Notes under the pieces: model-generated
What the model was told of the DNA's origin: nothing
Databases searched by the model: none
Seen by the model: only the letters and a program-made list of their open reading frames with translations
Part shown: piece by piece, positions 18,001-25,285 of the stretch
Numbering within the stretch: the first letter of the stretch is position 1
Layout of the letters: the number at the start of each line of letters is the position of its first letter
Made by a program: the position numbers and the translations under genes
Assembly: GCF_002752675.1 (NCBI RefSeq)
Contig: NZ_CP024608.1
Span: 6,386,001 to 6,450,000, forward strand
Origin: Massilia violaceinigra
Lineage (GTDB): Bacteria; Pseudomonadota; Gammaproteobacteria; Burkholderiales; Burkholderiaceae_D
Direction of reading: 5' to 3'
DNA: 64,000 nucleotides

Positions 18001-18556
18001 GTTCCACCGTTCGCTGGTGGCCGGCAACGTCGACTTTATCTGGGGCAGCGCGCGCGCCGCCCTGTTCGAGGAAAGCGAAATCCGCAGCGTGGGCGACAGC
18101 ACCAGCGCGACCGGCGGCGGCTACGTGCTGCAGGCGCGCGTGCCGAACGCGGCCGACAAGGGCTTCGTTTTTCTCAACAGCAGCCTGACCCACGGCCCCG
18201 GACCCGGCCCCTTGCACGGCGACATTCCCAACGGCGCCACCTGGCTCGCGCGCAGTCCCGGCGGCACGGCCACCTGGGACAATATCGCCTTCATCAACTG
18301 CAAGATGGATGCGCACGTCGCCCCGGCCGGCTGGGCGGGCCTGGGCGTGAACGGCCAGCCGGCGCCCAACCCGGTCCAGCCGAACGCGGTGTCGGGCTGG
18401 CGCGAGCACGGCACAATCGACCTGCAGGGCACGCCCTTGAACCTGGCGGCCCGGGTAGGCGGCTACCTGCTGAGCGACGAGGAAGTGGCGGCCGGGTTTG
18501 CCACCCGTGCCAAGGTGTTTTCCGCATGGAATAGCGGACTCGGCTGGAATCCATAG
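15014..18556 (+). CDS. Pectate lyase (PL1)-pectin methylesterase (CE8) fusion
   Basis: The 1180-residue secreted enzyme has a signal peptide ending near AQA-A. Residues about 30-370 are a PL1 pectate lyase, with WIDHNSF, HDGAVDIT (Ca-binding region), HNKNNLIG and RSPRVRFG with the catalytic Arg. Residues about 396-600 look like a concanavalin-type lectin domain (YFCDDFQDG...), followed by Ig-like modules (about 610-845). The C-terminal third is a CE8 methylesterase with QAEAL, SEQDTL (about 985) and the catalytic-Asp motif NVDFIWGS (about 1005). Demethylation by CE8 makes the polymer a better PL1 substrate, so one chain combines both steps. It follows the PEP-CTERM gene by 15 bases and ends the locus. 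Confidence 0.92.
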   Translation: MNEAPIRAAALSAALLMAAACSQAQAAVDPARQSAPADGWASQSGGTVGGASAVPEQIYTVADRAQLLAALRNGGNTSKIIKLTGMIDMSGGVPYVSTGDQAARGAIRLGSNTTLIGAGANAGIVNGHIAVQNVEQVIIRNLKIMNPCDAGPIWDPLDGASGNWNSAYDAIGISNSHHVWIDHNSFTDAPLTDDLQPIENGKRKQCHDGAVDITNASDFVTLSYNHFGQHNKNNLIGSSDTATTDEGKLRITFSNNVFADVTQRSPRVRFGMVHLFNNYYAGSKSAPVYPHMYSVGVGQSAKILSNNNVFAITGASSCADVVSSPSGTGGTFSDKGSVLNGVALPTCAVAPAAWSAPYAFTPRPVALVKANALAQAGGGKLSTSITGTGDTSTDTVPTQFCPASGLYFCDDFQDGSTARWNLLPLAGPNGAFTVQLDASGTTNKVLQYTAASTGGILALVKPDAFKGVLSGDYFVEARIRPLTNSTTGNKQLYLITRYVDPANWYGAGLNVQNATTSTQVEIARMLGNSLSKIKQSKRAIAMDAQFYTVRFELIGSTLTLYLDGENLGSVSDASFAARGLIGLYTTNKSFQIDDVRVGDPKMKPVQLTLNPHPLTYTAEAGDAPLLVNVGAKKGDGSMDTFTVESSKPGVVGVSVDGARVTLSPLAAGSAKIVFTSGADPTLSRSIGATIAPAFVQPTQTYRLDGASFPAVGALDEAVDSPLSLTFDSPPTLGTGGTIRIFRKSDDALVDVIRLADEVDTIGHAGQDRLRRVRYLPVRIDGSTVTIKPHNNRLAYGTGYYVAIADGVFTSATLGGTPFRGIGKAGGWSFTTKTAAPTSASLSVDDDGPADFRTVQGAINHASGAFAKADPVTISVRNGSYEELLYLRGKDNLTIKGESRDGVVIHYTNYDSLNPGTGASEAPGSNGAPLGGRSVLLVETADMVTLDTLTLKNTTLRSPAISSQAEALYFNSDARLVATNAAFFSEQDTLNLKGYAWFHRSLVAGNVDFIWGSARAALFEESEIRSVGDSTSATGGGYVLQARVPNAADKGFVFLNSSLTHGPGPGPLHGDIPNGATWLARSPGGTATWDNIAFINCKMDAHVAPAGWAGLGVNGQPAPNPVQPNAVSGWREHGTIDLQGTPLNLAARVGGYLLSDEEVAAGFATRAKVFSAWNSGLGWNP

Positions 18557-18561
18557 AACGC

Positions 18562-18595
18562 ATGGGGAACGCCGCGTCAAGTGGCGTTACCCCAT
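18562..18595 (+). terminator. Hairpin after the PL1-CE8 gene
   Basis: ATGGGGAACGCC pairs with GGCGTTACCCCAT across a 9-base loop, with one bulged base, starting 6 bases after the stop. No U-tract follows, so termination is plausible but may be weak or Rho-assisted. Confidence 0.5.
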
Positions 18596-18624
18596 CCAAC
18601 AACGAACAAATACTAATAGGAATG

Positions 18625-18653
18625 TTGACCGTAAAGACATGCTAAGCTTAATG
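18625..18653 (+). promoter_or_regulatory. Possible sigma-70 promoter of the sensor kinase
   Basis: TTGACC and TTAATG are separated by exactly 17 bases, 55 bases before the kinase start. The -10 element is a poor match, so this is a candidate only. Confidence 0.35.
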
Positions 18654-18707
18654 GGATGCAACGGCTAAACGAGTGCGTCGCTGAAATGTTTTCCCGAAAG
18701 AGTGAAC

Positions 18708-20528
18708 ATGAAGATTCGGTCCTTCCTTGCGATGATGATCGTGGCGGCGCTGGCGCCGGTGATCCTGTTTTCCACCGTACCGCTGAGCCGCCTGATCCAG
18801 GCCGAGCGCGATGCCGCCGTGCTGTCGATGAAGCTGGCGGCGCGCGCCACCTCGATCGCGGTCGACAGCCAGTGGCACCAGGCCATCGGCCTCATCCGCG
18901 GACTGAGCAGCTCGAACAAGCTGGAGTCGGGGCAACTGGCCCAGTTCGGCATCAAGGCGCGTACCATGGCCGGCAACGAAGGCGCCTACATCGAACTGTT
19001 CGACGACAGCGGACAGTTGCTCGTAGACACCACCCTGGCACCCGACGCGCCCCTGCCCGACACCCGCGCCCTGCAGCGCGCGCGCGTCGACCGCATGCTC
19101 TCCAGCTCGGCGTATGCGATCTCCGATCTGCAGCCCGGCAAACTGCCCGACAGCTACGTGGTGCAGGTCGACTATCCCGTGTTTCTCGACAATGGCGTAC
19201 GCTACGTGCTCGGCTACGGCTTCGACGTCGACGACCTGATGCGCGCCCTGCCCGCGCCCGATGCCGACGGCACCACCTTCACCGTGTACGACCGCAACGG
19301 CCGCCTGCTGGCCAGCAACGGCAAGCACGCCGCCGTGGGCAGCTTCGCGCCGGTACCGCTGCTGGTGGCCATCCGACTGCGCGAAAACGGCCTGGTCAGC
19401 ACGCCGGGCGGCCGCTATGCGATGCTGACCGCCTCCACCGTGTCGGGCTGGTGGGTGGCGATGTCCTCGCCGCGCGCCACCATCGACGGCACGGCGCGGC
19501 GCACGGTGCTCTATTCGGTGTCGGGCCTGATCATCGCCCTGCTGCTGGCCGGGGCCGCCGCCCTGCTGTTCAGCGCGCGCGTGACCAAGGCCATTGCCCG
19601 CACCGGCGAGGCGGCGCGCTCGATGGTGGACGGGCCGGCCCGGCTGCCGCTGTATTCCGGCATTACCGAAGTCGACCGGCTCGACCAGAACGTGTACCTG
19701 GGCGCCCATCTGCTGGCCAGCGCCTCGGCTGAGCGCGAACGGCTGCTGTCCGAAGCGCAGCAGGCGCGCGAAATCGCCGAAGGCCAGAACCGCTCCAAGG
19801 ACGAATTCCTCGCCATGCTCGGCCACGAGCTGCGTAATCCGATGGCGCCGATCAGCACCGCCGCCCATCTGCTCAGGATGCCCAACATCTCGCCCGAGCA
19901 GATGCGCCAGGCGGGCGACATCATTGCGCGCCAGGTCGACCATATGAACCATCTGGTGAACGACCTGCTGGACGTGTCGCGCGTCACGCGCGGCCTCATC
20001 ACGCTGGAAAAGAAACCGGTCTCCTTGCGCGCCATCCTAGCCGCCGCCGTCGAACAGACCATGGGCAGCATGCACAAGGGCGGACACCGCTTCGACACCG
20101 TCTGCGGCGAGGAGGAATACTGGGTGCGCGGCGACGCCACGCGCCTGATCCAGGTGCTGACCAACCTGCTGGTCAACGCCGCCAAGTATTCGCCGCCGCA
20201 GTCCTCCATCAAGGTGACCCTGGCGCGCGACGGCGAGCGCATCAGCATCGAGGTGAGCGACGACGGCAACGGCATCGAGCCGGAATTGCTGCCGCGCATT
20301 TTCGAGCTGTTCTCGCAGGGCCGGCGCACGCCGGACCGCGCCACGGGCGGCCTCGGGCTGGGCCTGGCGCTGGTGCGCAAGCTGGTGGAACTGCACGGCG
20401 GCAGCGTGATCGCCTACAGCGAGGGGGTCGGTAAAGGCAGCCGCTTCACCATCGAGCTGCCGGCGGCGGACATGCGCGCCGCCGACCTGGCAGCCGACGC
20501 GCCCGTTGCGGCGTCCGAGATCGGCTGA
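18708..20528 (+). CDS. Membrane sensor histidine kinase with double-cache-type sensor
   Basis: The ATG at 18708 is chosen over a GTG at 18702 because AAAGAG lies 6 bases upstream. The protein (606 residues) has an N-terminal membrane segment (about 3-26), a periplasmic sensor of about 240 residues with PAS/cache traits (YIELFDDSGQLLVD, TVYDRNGRLLASNG), a second membrane segment (about 262-288), a HAMP-like linker, HisKA with HELRNPM (His near 373) and HATPase (DDGNGIEP, GGLGLGLALV). There is no receiver domain and no response regulator beside it, so it must signal to a regulator elsewhere. It lies right after the pectin locus but behind a hairpin and its own promoter candidate, so a link to pectin sensing is only a possibility. 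Confidence 0.9.
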   Translation: MKIRSFLAMMIVAALAPVILFSTVPLSRLIQAERDAAVLSMKLAARATSIAVDSQWHQAIGLIRGLSSSNKLESGQLAQFGIKARTMAGNEGAYIELFDDSGQLLVDTTLAPDAPLPDTRALQRARVDRMLSSSAYAISDLQPGKLPDSYVVQVDYPVFLDNGVRYVLGYGFDVDDLMRALPAPDADGTTFTVYDRNGRLLASNGKHAAVGSFAPVPLLVAIRLRENGLVSTPGGRYAMLTASTVSGWWVAMSSPRATIDGTARRTVLYSVSGLIIALLLAGAAALLFSARVTKAIARTGEAARSMVDGPARLPLYSGITEVDRLDQNVYLGAHLLASASAERERLLSEAQQAREIAEGQNRSKDEFLAMLGHELRNPMAPISTAAHLLRMPNISPEQMRQAGDIIARQVDHMNHLVNDLLDVSRVTRGLITLEKKPVSLRAILAAAVEQTMGSMHKGGHRFDTVCGEEEYWVRGDATRLIQVLTNLLVNAAKYSPPQSSIKVTLARDGERISIEVSDDGNGIEPELLPRIFELFSQGRRTPDRATGGLGLGLALVRKLVELHGGSVIAYSEGVGKGSRFTIELPAADMRAADLAADAPVAASEIG

Positions 20529-20582
20529 AGCGATGGATGACATGGTGGCGGCATGCGCGACTTCATCTTGCTGCTGTCGCCC

Positions 20583-21287
20583 TCACCCCAATTGATCGAT
20601 CGCTGTCACAGCGCTGTCGCCCGCCCATCTGACCTGGGGCATCGAATGCTCGCTGCAAAGCTGTGCAATGGGCCGCAGGGCAGCTGCCGGATAGAGCGCG
20701 ATTTGCCCTGCCACTGCCTCCGCATAGAAAAAATTCCGATGCTTGGCCAAGCGCATGAGCAAGCCCATATCCACCGGCGCGAGCGACAGGATGGCCGATT
20801 CGACCACAGCCTCGTCGTCCTCGTTGTCACTGTCGAGCAAAGCATGGAGATAGCTGCCGAGGGCCGCCTGATCGCGATGAAGTGGCGTGGTGGACGGATG
20901 GAAATCGGTCAGCCAGGCGTCGTTTTCCCTGGCTTGCCGTGCGGCGTCGAGGAACTCGGCAAGGGAAGCGAACACCACACTCGACGCTTCGCCGTTATGG
21001 CAAAGAAAAAGGATGGCGCCGGCGAAGGGCCCGCGGGTCAGGTAGACGTGATGGTCGCTGGTATTGCCGTCATCGAGAACGACGCCGCCGTACGCCCTCA
21101 TCAAGCTGAGGTCCTGCAAAGCCATTGTTAGCGCATCCGATTCGGCCCGGTCCAGCAGGTTGAGCTCGATGTCGAAGCGACCGACGTTGCCGGGGTCCAT
21201 GGGCGCGTCGAAGTACGCGGCCAGTTCGGCGATGAAAGGCGCCGCCTCGACGGCATCCTGTGTGTCCGGACCAGAAGGCTCCGACAT
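20583..21287 (-). CDS. SUKH-like (SMI1/KNR4) hypothetical protein
   Basis: The 234-residue soluble protein has no signal peptide. The first 130 residues recall the SMI1/KNR4 (SUKH) fold: GGVVLDDGNTSDHHVYLTRG, then AGAILFLCHNGE and SVVFASLAEFLDAA. The rest is helical and acidic (LLDSDNEDDEAVVES). An AGGAGAA ribosome site precedes the ATG. SUKH proteins often serve as immunity proteins of contact-dependent toxins, but no toxin gene is adjacent, so it may be an orphan. The assignment is by motif impression only. Confidence 0.55.
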   Translation of the reverse strand: MSEPSGPDTQDAVEAAPFIAELAAYFDAPMDPGNVGRFDIELNLLDRAESDALTMALQDLSLMRAYGGVVLDDGNTSDHHVYLTRGPFAGAILFLCHNGEASSVVFASLAEFLDAARQARENDAWLTDFHPSTTPLHRDQAALGSYLHALLDSDNEDDEAVVESAILSLAPVDMGLLMRLAKHRNFFYAEAVAGQIALYPAAALRPIAQLCSEHSMPQVRWAGDSAVTAIDQLG

Positions 21288-21372
21288 GTCATTTCTCCTG
21301 AAAATAGTGCAGGTCTTATCCGGGCTCCAAGCTTAACACGCCGGACCGGGCCACGGCGTCCCGGGGCTGGGA

Positions 21373-22251
21373 CTACGGGGCCTGGCGTTGCCGTTCCGGC
21401 ATTGCCGGCGCCGCGCTTTTGAACCCATAGGCATGATAAATCCGCTCGATGCTCTTATCGGCGATCATGGCCCTGATGATGCCATTGAGCCGGGCCACCT
21501 CGCTATCGCGCATGCTGGTATTGCACGCAACGAACATGGGGATGGTGGCGAACGTAAGCAGCGGTTCGACGTCGGTCAGTCCCAGATCGCGCATCAGATA
21601 CCGGGCTGGCAGCTCGGCGCTTGCCCACAGATCGATCCGGCGCCTGAGTAATTTTGGCGGGTTAAGACGGTCTGCGGCGACTTCCGAGACACGAATGTTA
21701 TTGGCGTTGAGGATGGGGATGGAAAGATCGTCGATGATCGTGCCAACCAGATAAGGGCGGGCATCGTGCAGTTGGCGTAATGTGATCTTGCTGTCGCGCA
21801 GACCAAAAAACATCCAGCGGCTGTGGCCGATCGGACCGATCCACTTGAATTTTTTCTCGCGTTCCGGTGTTCTGCCCACCATGAGCTGACAGGTATCCGG
21901 GGTAGCGGCAGTCAGTGCCAGACCACGGGCCCAGGGAACCATGTCGACCGAGCCGATCCGCACGCCGGCGCGCCGCATAAGTTCATCGACGATATCGACC
22001 GCAATGCCGCCCATCTTGCCGCCGCTGGCGGATTGCCAGCTGTACGGAGCCCACTCCAGGGCATACAGCGTGAGCGCGCCCGCGGCATGGGCGGCCGCGC
22101 CCGGCCCGCACAGCAAACAGGCCATCACGCCCTTGAGCGCCACGGCGGCGGCCAACTGGCGCCAGCCGCTCCGGCCTGAGATGCATCGCATGCGACGCTT
22201 GACCAGGACCGCCGTTTTTTCCCGGGCAGGCGCACCCGCGGCGTCACTCAC
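21373..22251 (-). CDS. Periplasmic solute-binding protein, fourth gene of kai operon
   Basis: The protein belongs to the family 3 binding fold (LYALEWAPYSWQSASGGKMGGIAVDIVDELMRRAGV, then MVGRTPEREKKFKWIGPI). The GTG at 22251 overlaps the stop of the upstream GGDEF/EAL gene (GTGA), which points to translational coupling. That start gives about 35 basic residues before the hydrophobic signal segment; an ATG at 22191 would give a more ordinary signal peptide. No transporter genes are present, so it may be a periplasmic sensor module whose ligand feeds the kai operon. It may equally be a passenger. Confidence 0.78.
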   Translation of the reverse strand: MSDAAGAPAREKTAVLVKRRMRCISGRSGWRQLAAAVALKGVMACLLCGPGAAAHAAGALTLYALEWAPYSWQSASGGKMGGIAVDIVDELMRRAGVRIGSVDMVPWARGLALTAATPDTCQLMVGRTPEREKKFKWIGPIGHSRWMFFGLRDSKITLRQLHDARPYLVGTIIDDLSIPILNANNIRVSEVAADRLNPPKLLRRRIDLWASAELPARYLMRDLGLTDVEPLLTFATIPMFVACNTSMRDSEVARLNGIIRAMIADKSIERIYHAYGFKSAAPAMPERQRQAP

Positions 22252-24995
22252 GCCGGCCGGCTCTGCGTTTCAGGCAGTTGCGCGGCAGTCTCCGGCAACC
22301 TGTCACCCGCGGGACAGGCGCAATGGTTGTCGCCCAGGTCGATGTTATGCAACAGGCCGTAGTGCCGGAATGCCTCGCGCAAGTCCGCGCGCAGCACTGC
22401 GTTATCCCATGGCTTGGTATAAAAACGGTAGATCGCGCCCTTGTTCACGGCCTTCATGATGGAGTCAAGGTCGGTGTAGCCCGACAGGACGATACGAAAA
22501 CTGTCCTGGTACATTTCCTTGACCCGATCGAAGAATTCGGTGCCGCTCATGTCCGGCATGCGCTGGTCGCAGATAATCACCTGCACGCAGTGCTGCGCCA
22601 GCAGGTCGAACCCCTCGGCGGCCGAGCCGGCGCACAGGATATGGTAGCCGTCGTCGCGCAGCAGGCGCCGCAAGGATGACAGGACGTGGGCGTCGTCGTC
22701 GACCAGCAGCAAGGTCTTGCGGTAGGGCAGGATTGCCGGTGCCGGCAGCTGCATCTGGCGCGCGTTGAGCAGCAGCGCCTCCAGCTCCGGCAGCGCCAGC
22801 GGCCGGCTGAAGAAATAGCCCTGCACCTGGTCGCAGCGATTGCGTTTCAAAAAGGCGAGCTGGGCGGCCGTCTCGACGCCTTCGGCGATGACGTGCAGTT
22901 TCAGGCTGTGGGCCATGCCCAGGATCGCCTGCACGATGGCGGCGTCGTCCGGATTGCTGGTCACTTCGCGGATAAAGGCGATGTCGATTTTCAGTTTGTC
23001 GATCGGGAAGCGGCGCAGGTAGGCCAGGCTCGAATAGCCGGTGCCGAAGTCATCGATCGAAATCTGCACGCCGTGCCATTTCAGGTCCTTGAGCGTCTTG
23101 ATCGTGCGTTCCGTATTGACCATCAGGGAGCTTTCCGTCAGTTCCAGCTCCAGCAGCTCGGGCGGCACGCCGTGCCGTTCCAGCGCGGCGATGACATCGC
23201 CATCGACGTCGCCCTCGGCCAGCTGGCGGCCCGCCACATTGACCGATACCTGCATCGGCCCCACGGGCGAGCGCAGCCATTGACCGATCTGGCGGCAAGC
23301 TTCATCGATGACCCAGCTGCCGACCTTCAAGATAAGTCCGGTTTCTTCGAGCGAGGCGATGAACATGTCCGGCCCGATCAAGCCATAGCCCGGCCGCTCC
23401 CAGCGCAGCAAGGCTTCCAGGCCGGCCACGCAGCCGCTGTCGAGCGCGACCTTGGGCTGGTAATGCAGGACAAATTCGCCATTCTCGAAGGCCCTGCGCA
23501 AGGCTTTCTCCAGATCGAGCCGGGCCAGCACCTCGACATTCATCTGCGCCGTGAAAAAGCGGAAGGTGTCGCGTCCGGCCTGCTTGGCACGGTACATCGC
23601 GGTATCGGCGTACTTGATCAGTTCGTCGGGCTGGCTGGCGTCGAGCGGGTGCATGGTGATGCCGATACTGGCCGTCACGTTCAGTTCATGCTGGCCCAGC
23701 ACGAACGGCACGCGCAGCACTTCGCGGATCTTGCCGGCCACGCCGGCGGCATCGTTCAGTTCATCCTGCATCACCAGGATCACGCCGAATTCGTCGCCGC
23801 CCAGGCGCCCGACCGTGTCGCGCGCGCGCACGCAGCCCAACAGGCGATTGGCGAACTGGACCAGCAGGTCGTCGCCCACGCCGTGGCCCAGCGTATCGTT
23901 GACGGTCTTGAAGTTGTCGAGATCGAGAAACAGCACCGCGACCGTCCAGTCATGCTGGGTGGCCTGGTGCAGCGTGCGGGTCAGGGTATCGTAGAACAGG
24001 GTGCGGTTCGGCAGACCGGTGAGTCCGTCGTGATGGGCCTGGTACTGCAGGCGCAGCGCCGCCTCCTTGCGCTCGCTGATATCGCGCACCACGGCCACGA
24101 TGATCCAGTCCGGCCCCGACGCCAGGGCTTGCCGGTGAAACTCGACCTGCACCTGCGAGCCATCCTTGCGGATCAGCGCCATCTCGTCCGACAGGCTGCT
24201 GCCGCTGTTGGCCATGAGCCGTTCGTACAGCAGCGCCATCTCGGGCCAGGTCGACTCGGCGGTAATATCGCACGGGCCCATGCCCAGCAGTTCCTCGCGC
24301 GAATAGCCGAGCATCCTGCTGGCCGCGGCATTCAATTCGACAAAGCGCATGCTGGTGCAGTTGACCAGGAAAATCGCATCATCGGTGCAATCCATCGCCG
24401 TGCGAAAGCGCCGCAACTCGTCCTCGCCCCGCTTGCGCTCGCTCACATCCATGTACATCACGACCACGCCGTGCAGGTTCTTGTCGGCCAGCGGGGTGAC
24501 GGTGAGCAGCAGCCATGACTGGATGCCGGCCGTCCTGCACGCATACTCGAACGACCAATGGCGGGTGCGGCCGTTGAGCACCTGGCCGATGCCGTCGGCC
24601 ACCTGGCGCGCCTGGTCGGCGCCTTCGCCGACGACCAGCGCGCATTGCTCGAGGACGTTGGTGCCGACCGCATGGCCCGGACCGGCTGCGGCGGCAAGGG
24701 CCAGCGGCGTGTCGTATGCCGCCCAGGCCTGGTTGACCGACATGATGACGCCATCGGCGTCGAGGATGGCGATGTAGGCGGGCAGCGAATTGAGGATCGC
24801 ATCGAGCCGGCTGGCATCGTTCAGGCGCACCTGCGCCTGGGCGCGGCGCAGCAGGAAGGGCTGCCCGTGGGGGTCGGTGATGGTATCGATTTCGCCGCCG
24901 GTCAATTCCTCCAGGCGGGCCACGTTGGCATGCAGCGCAGCGATCAGGTCGGTCACCTCGCCGTACCCTGTCTCCAATTCCAGGCTGGTGCTCAT
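22248..24995 (-). CDS. PAS-PAS-GGDEF-EAL-REC cyclic-di-GMP protein, third gene of kai operon
   Basis: The ATG at 24995 overlaps the kaiB stop (ATGA); the open frame upstream of it is only a shadow of kaiB. The 915 residues contain two PAS domains (about 65-190 and 195-310), a GGDEF domain with intact RLGGDEF (399-403), and an EAL domain with intact LEALLRW, LELTE, DDFGTGYSSL and AEGVET. The C-terminal receiver domain (about 795-915) has LLLVDDD, a phospho-acceptor in ICDQRMPD, and a KPW end. Synthesis and breakdown of cyclic-di-GMP are both possible from the motifs. A receiver at the C-terminus is an unusual order. No transmembrane segment is seen. It is the only plausible output of the adjacent KaiC/KaiB. 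Confidence 0.93.
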   Translation of the reverse strand: MSTSLELETGYGEVTDLIAALHANVARLEELTGGEIDTITDPHGQPFLLRRAQAQVRLNDASRLDAILNSLPAYIAILDADGVIMSVNQAWAAYDTPLALAAAAGPGHAVGTNVLEQCALVVGEGADQARQVADGIGQVLNGRTRHWSFEYACRTAGIQSWLLLTVTPLADKNLHGVVVMYMDVSERKRGEDELRRFRTAMDCTDDAIFLVNCTSMRFVELNAAASRMLGYSREELLGMGPCDITAESTWPEMALLYERLMANSGSSLSDEMALIRKDGSQVQVEFHRQALASGPDWIIVAVVRDISERKEAALRLQYQAHHDGLTGLPNRTLFYDTLTRTLHQATQHDWTVAVLFLDLDNFKTVNDTLGHGVGDDLLVQFANRLLGCVRARDTVGRLGGDEFGVILVMQDELNDAAGVAGKIREVLRVPFVLGQHELNVTASIGITMHPLDASQPDELIKYADTAMYRAKQAGRDTFRFFTAQMNVEVLARLDLEKALRRAFENGEFVLHYQPKVALDSGCVAGLEALLRWERPGYGLIGPDMFIASLEETGLILKVGSWVIDEACRQIGQWLRSPVGPMQVSVNVAGRQLAEGDVDGDVIAALERHGVPPELLELELTESSLMVNTERTIKTLKDLKWHGVQISIDDFGTGYSSLAYLRRFPIDKLKIDIAFIREVTSNPDDAAIVQAILGMAHSLKLHVIAEGVETAAQLAFLKRNRCDQVQGYFFSRPLALPELEALLLNARQMQLPAPAILPYRKTLLLVDDDAHVLSSLRRLLRDDGYHILCAGSAAEGFDLLAQHCVQVIICDQRMPDMSGTEFFDRVKEMYQDSFRIVLSGYTDLDSIMKAVNKGAIYRFYTKPWDNAVLRADLREAFRHYGLLHNIDLGDNHCACPAGDRLPETAAQLPETQSRPA

Positions 24996-25285
24996 GGCAG
25001 ATGGCCATCGAGCCCGAGGGCCAGCAGGACCGACTGGGTCTGGCTCAGCGTGCCGACGATGCGGCTGACGCTGGCGGGGGCGAGCTTGATCAGGGTCGGG
25101 GTCATGAAGATGGCATCCTCCAGCGCCCGCTTCGGTTCGCGAAAGACGTCCAGCACCTCGATCTGATGCTGCTCGGGCAAATAAGTTTCGCACAAGGCGC
25201 GCAAGTTGGCCCGGGCCAGCACCGAATTATGGGCTTCCCCCGCCACATACAGGCGGAATATGAAAATGGGCTTGGACTGGCTCAT
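24992..25285 (-). CDS. kaiB: KaiB circadian-clock-type protein
   Basis: The 97-residue protein matches the KaiB thioredoxin-like fold throughout: IFRLYVAGEAHNSVLARANL, IEVLDVFREPKRALEDAI, TPTLIKLAPASVSRIVGTLS and VLLALGL. In cyanobacteria KaiB changes fold and binds the phosphorylated KaiC hexamer. The ATG overlaps the kaiC stop and its own stop overlaps the next ATG, both as ATGA. Open frame upstream of 25285 is a shadow of kaiC. Confidence 0.95.
   Translation of the reverse strand: MSQSKPIFIFRLYVAGEAHNSVLARANLRALCETYLPEQHQIEVLDVFREPKRALEDAIFMTPTLIKLAPASVSRIVGTLSQTQSVLLALGLDGHLP

Noticed and set aside
14999..18580. Two long minus-strand frames opposite the pectate lyase-esterase gene
   Set aside because: The plus strand encodes PL1 and CE8 motifs in one uninterrupted frame.
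22686..24518. 610-codon open frame on the plus strand opposite the GGDEF/EAL gene
   Set aside because: The minus strand has intact GGDEF and EAL motifs throughout; the plus frame has no recognisable domain.
22251..25193. GGDEF/EAL protein starting at 25193
   Set aside because: The first 66 codons read across kaiB in another frame; the ATGA overlap at 24992-24995 gives the natural start.
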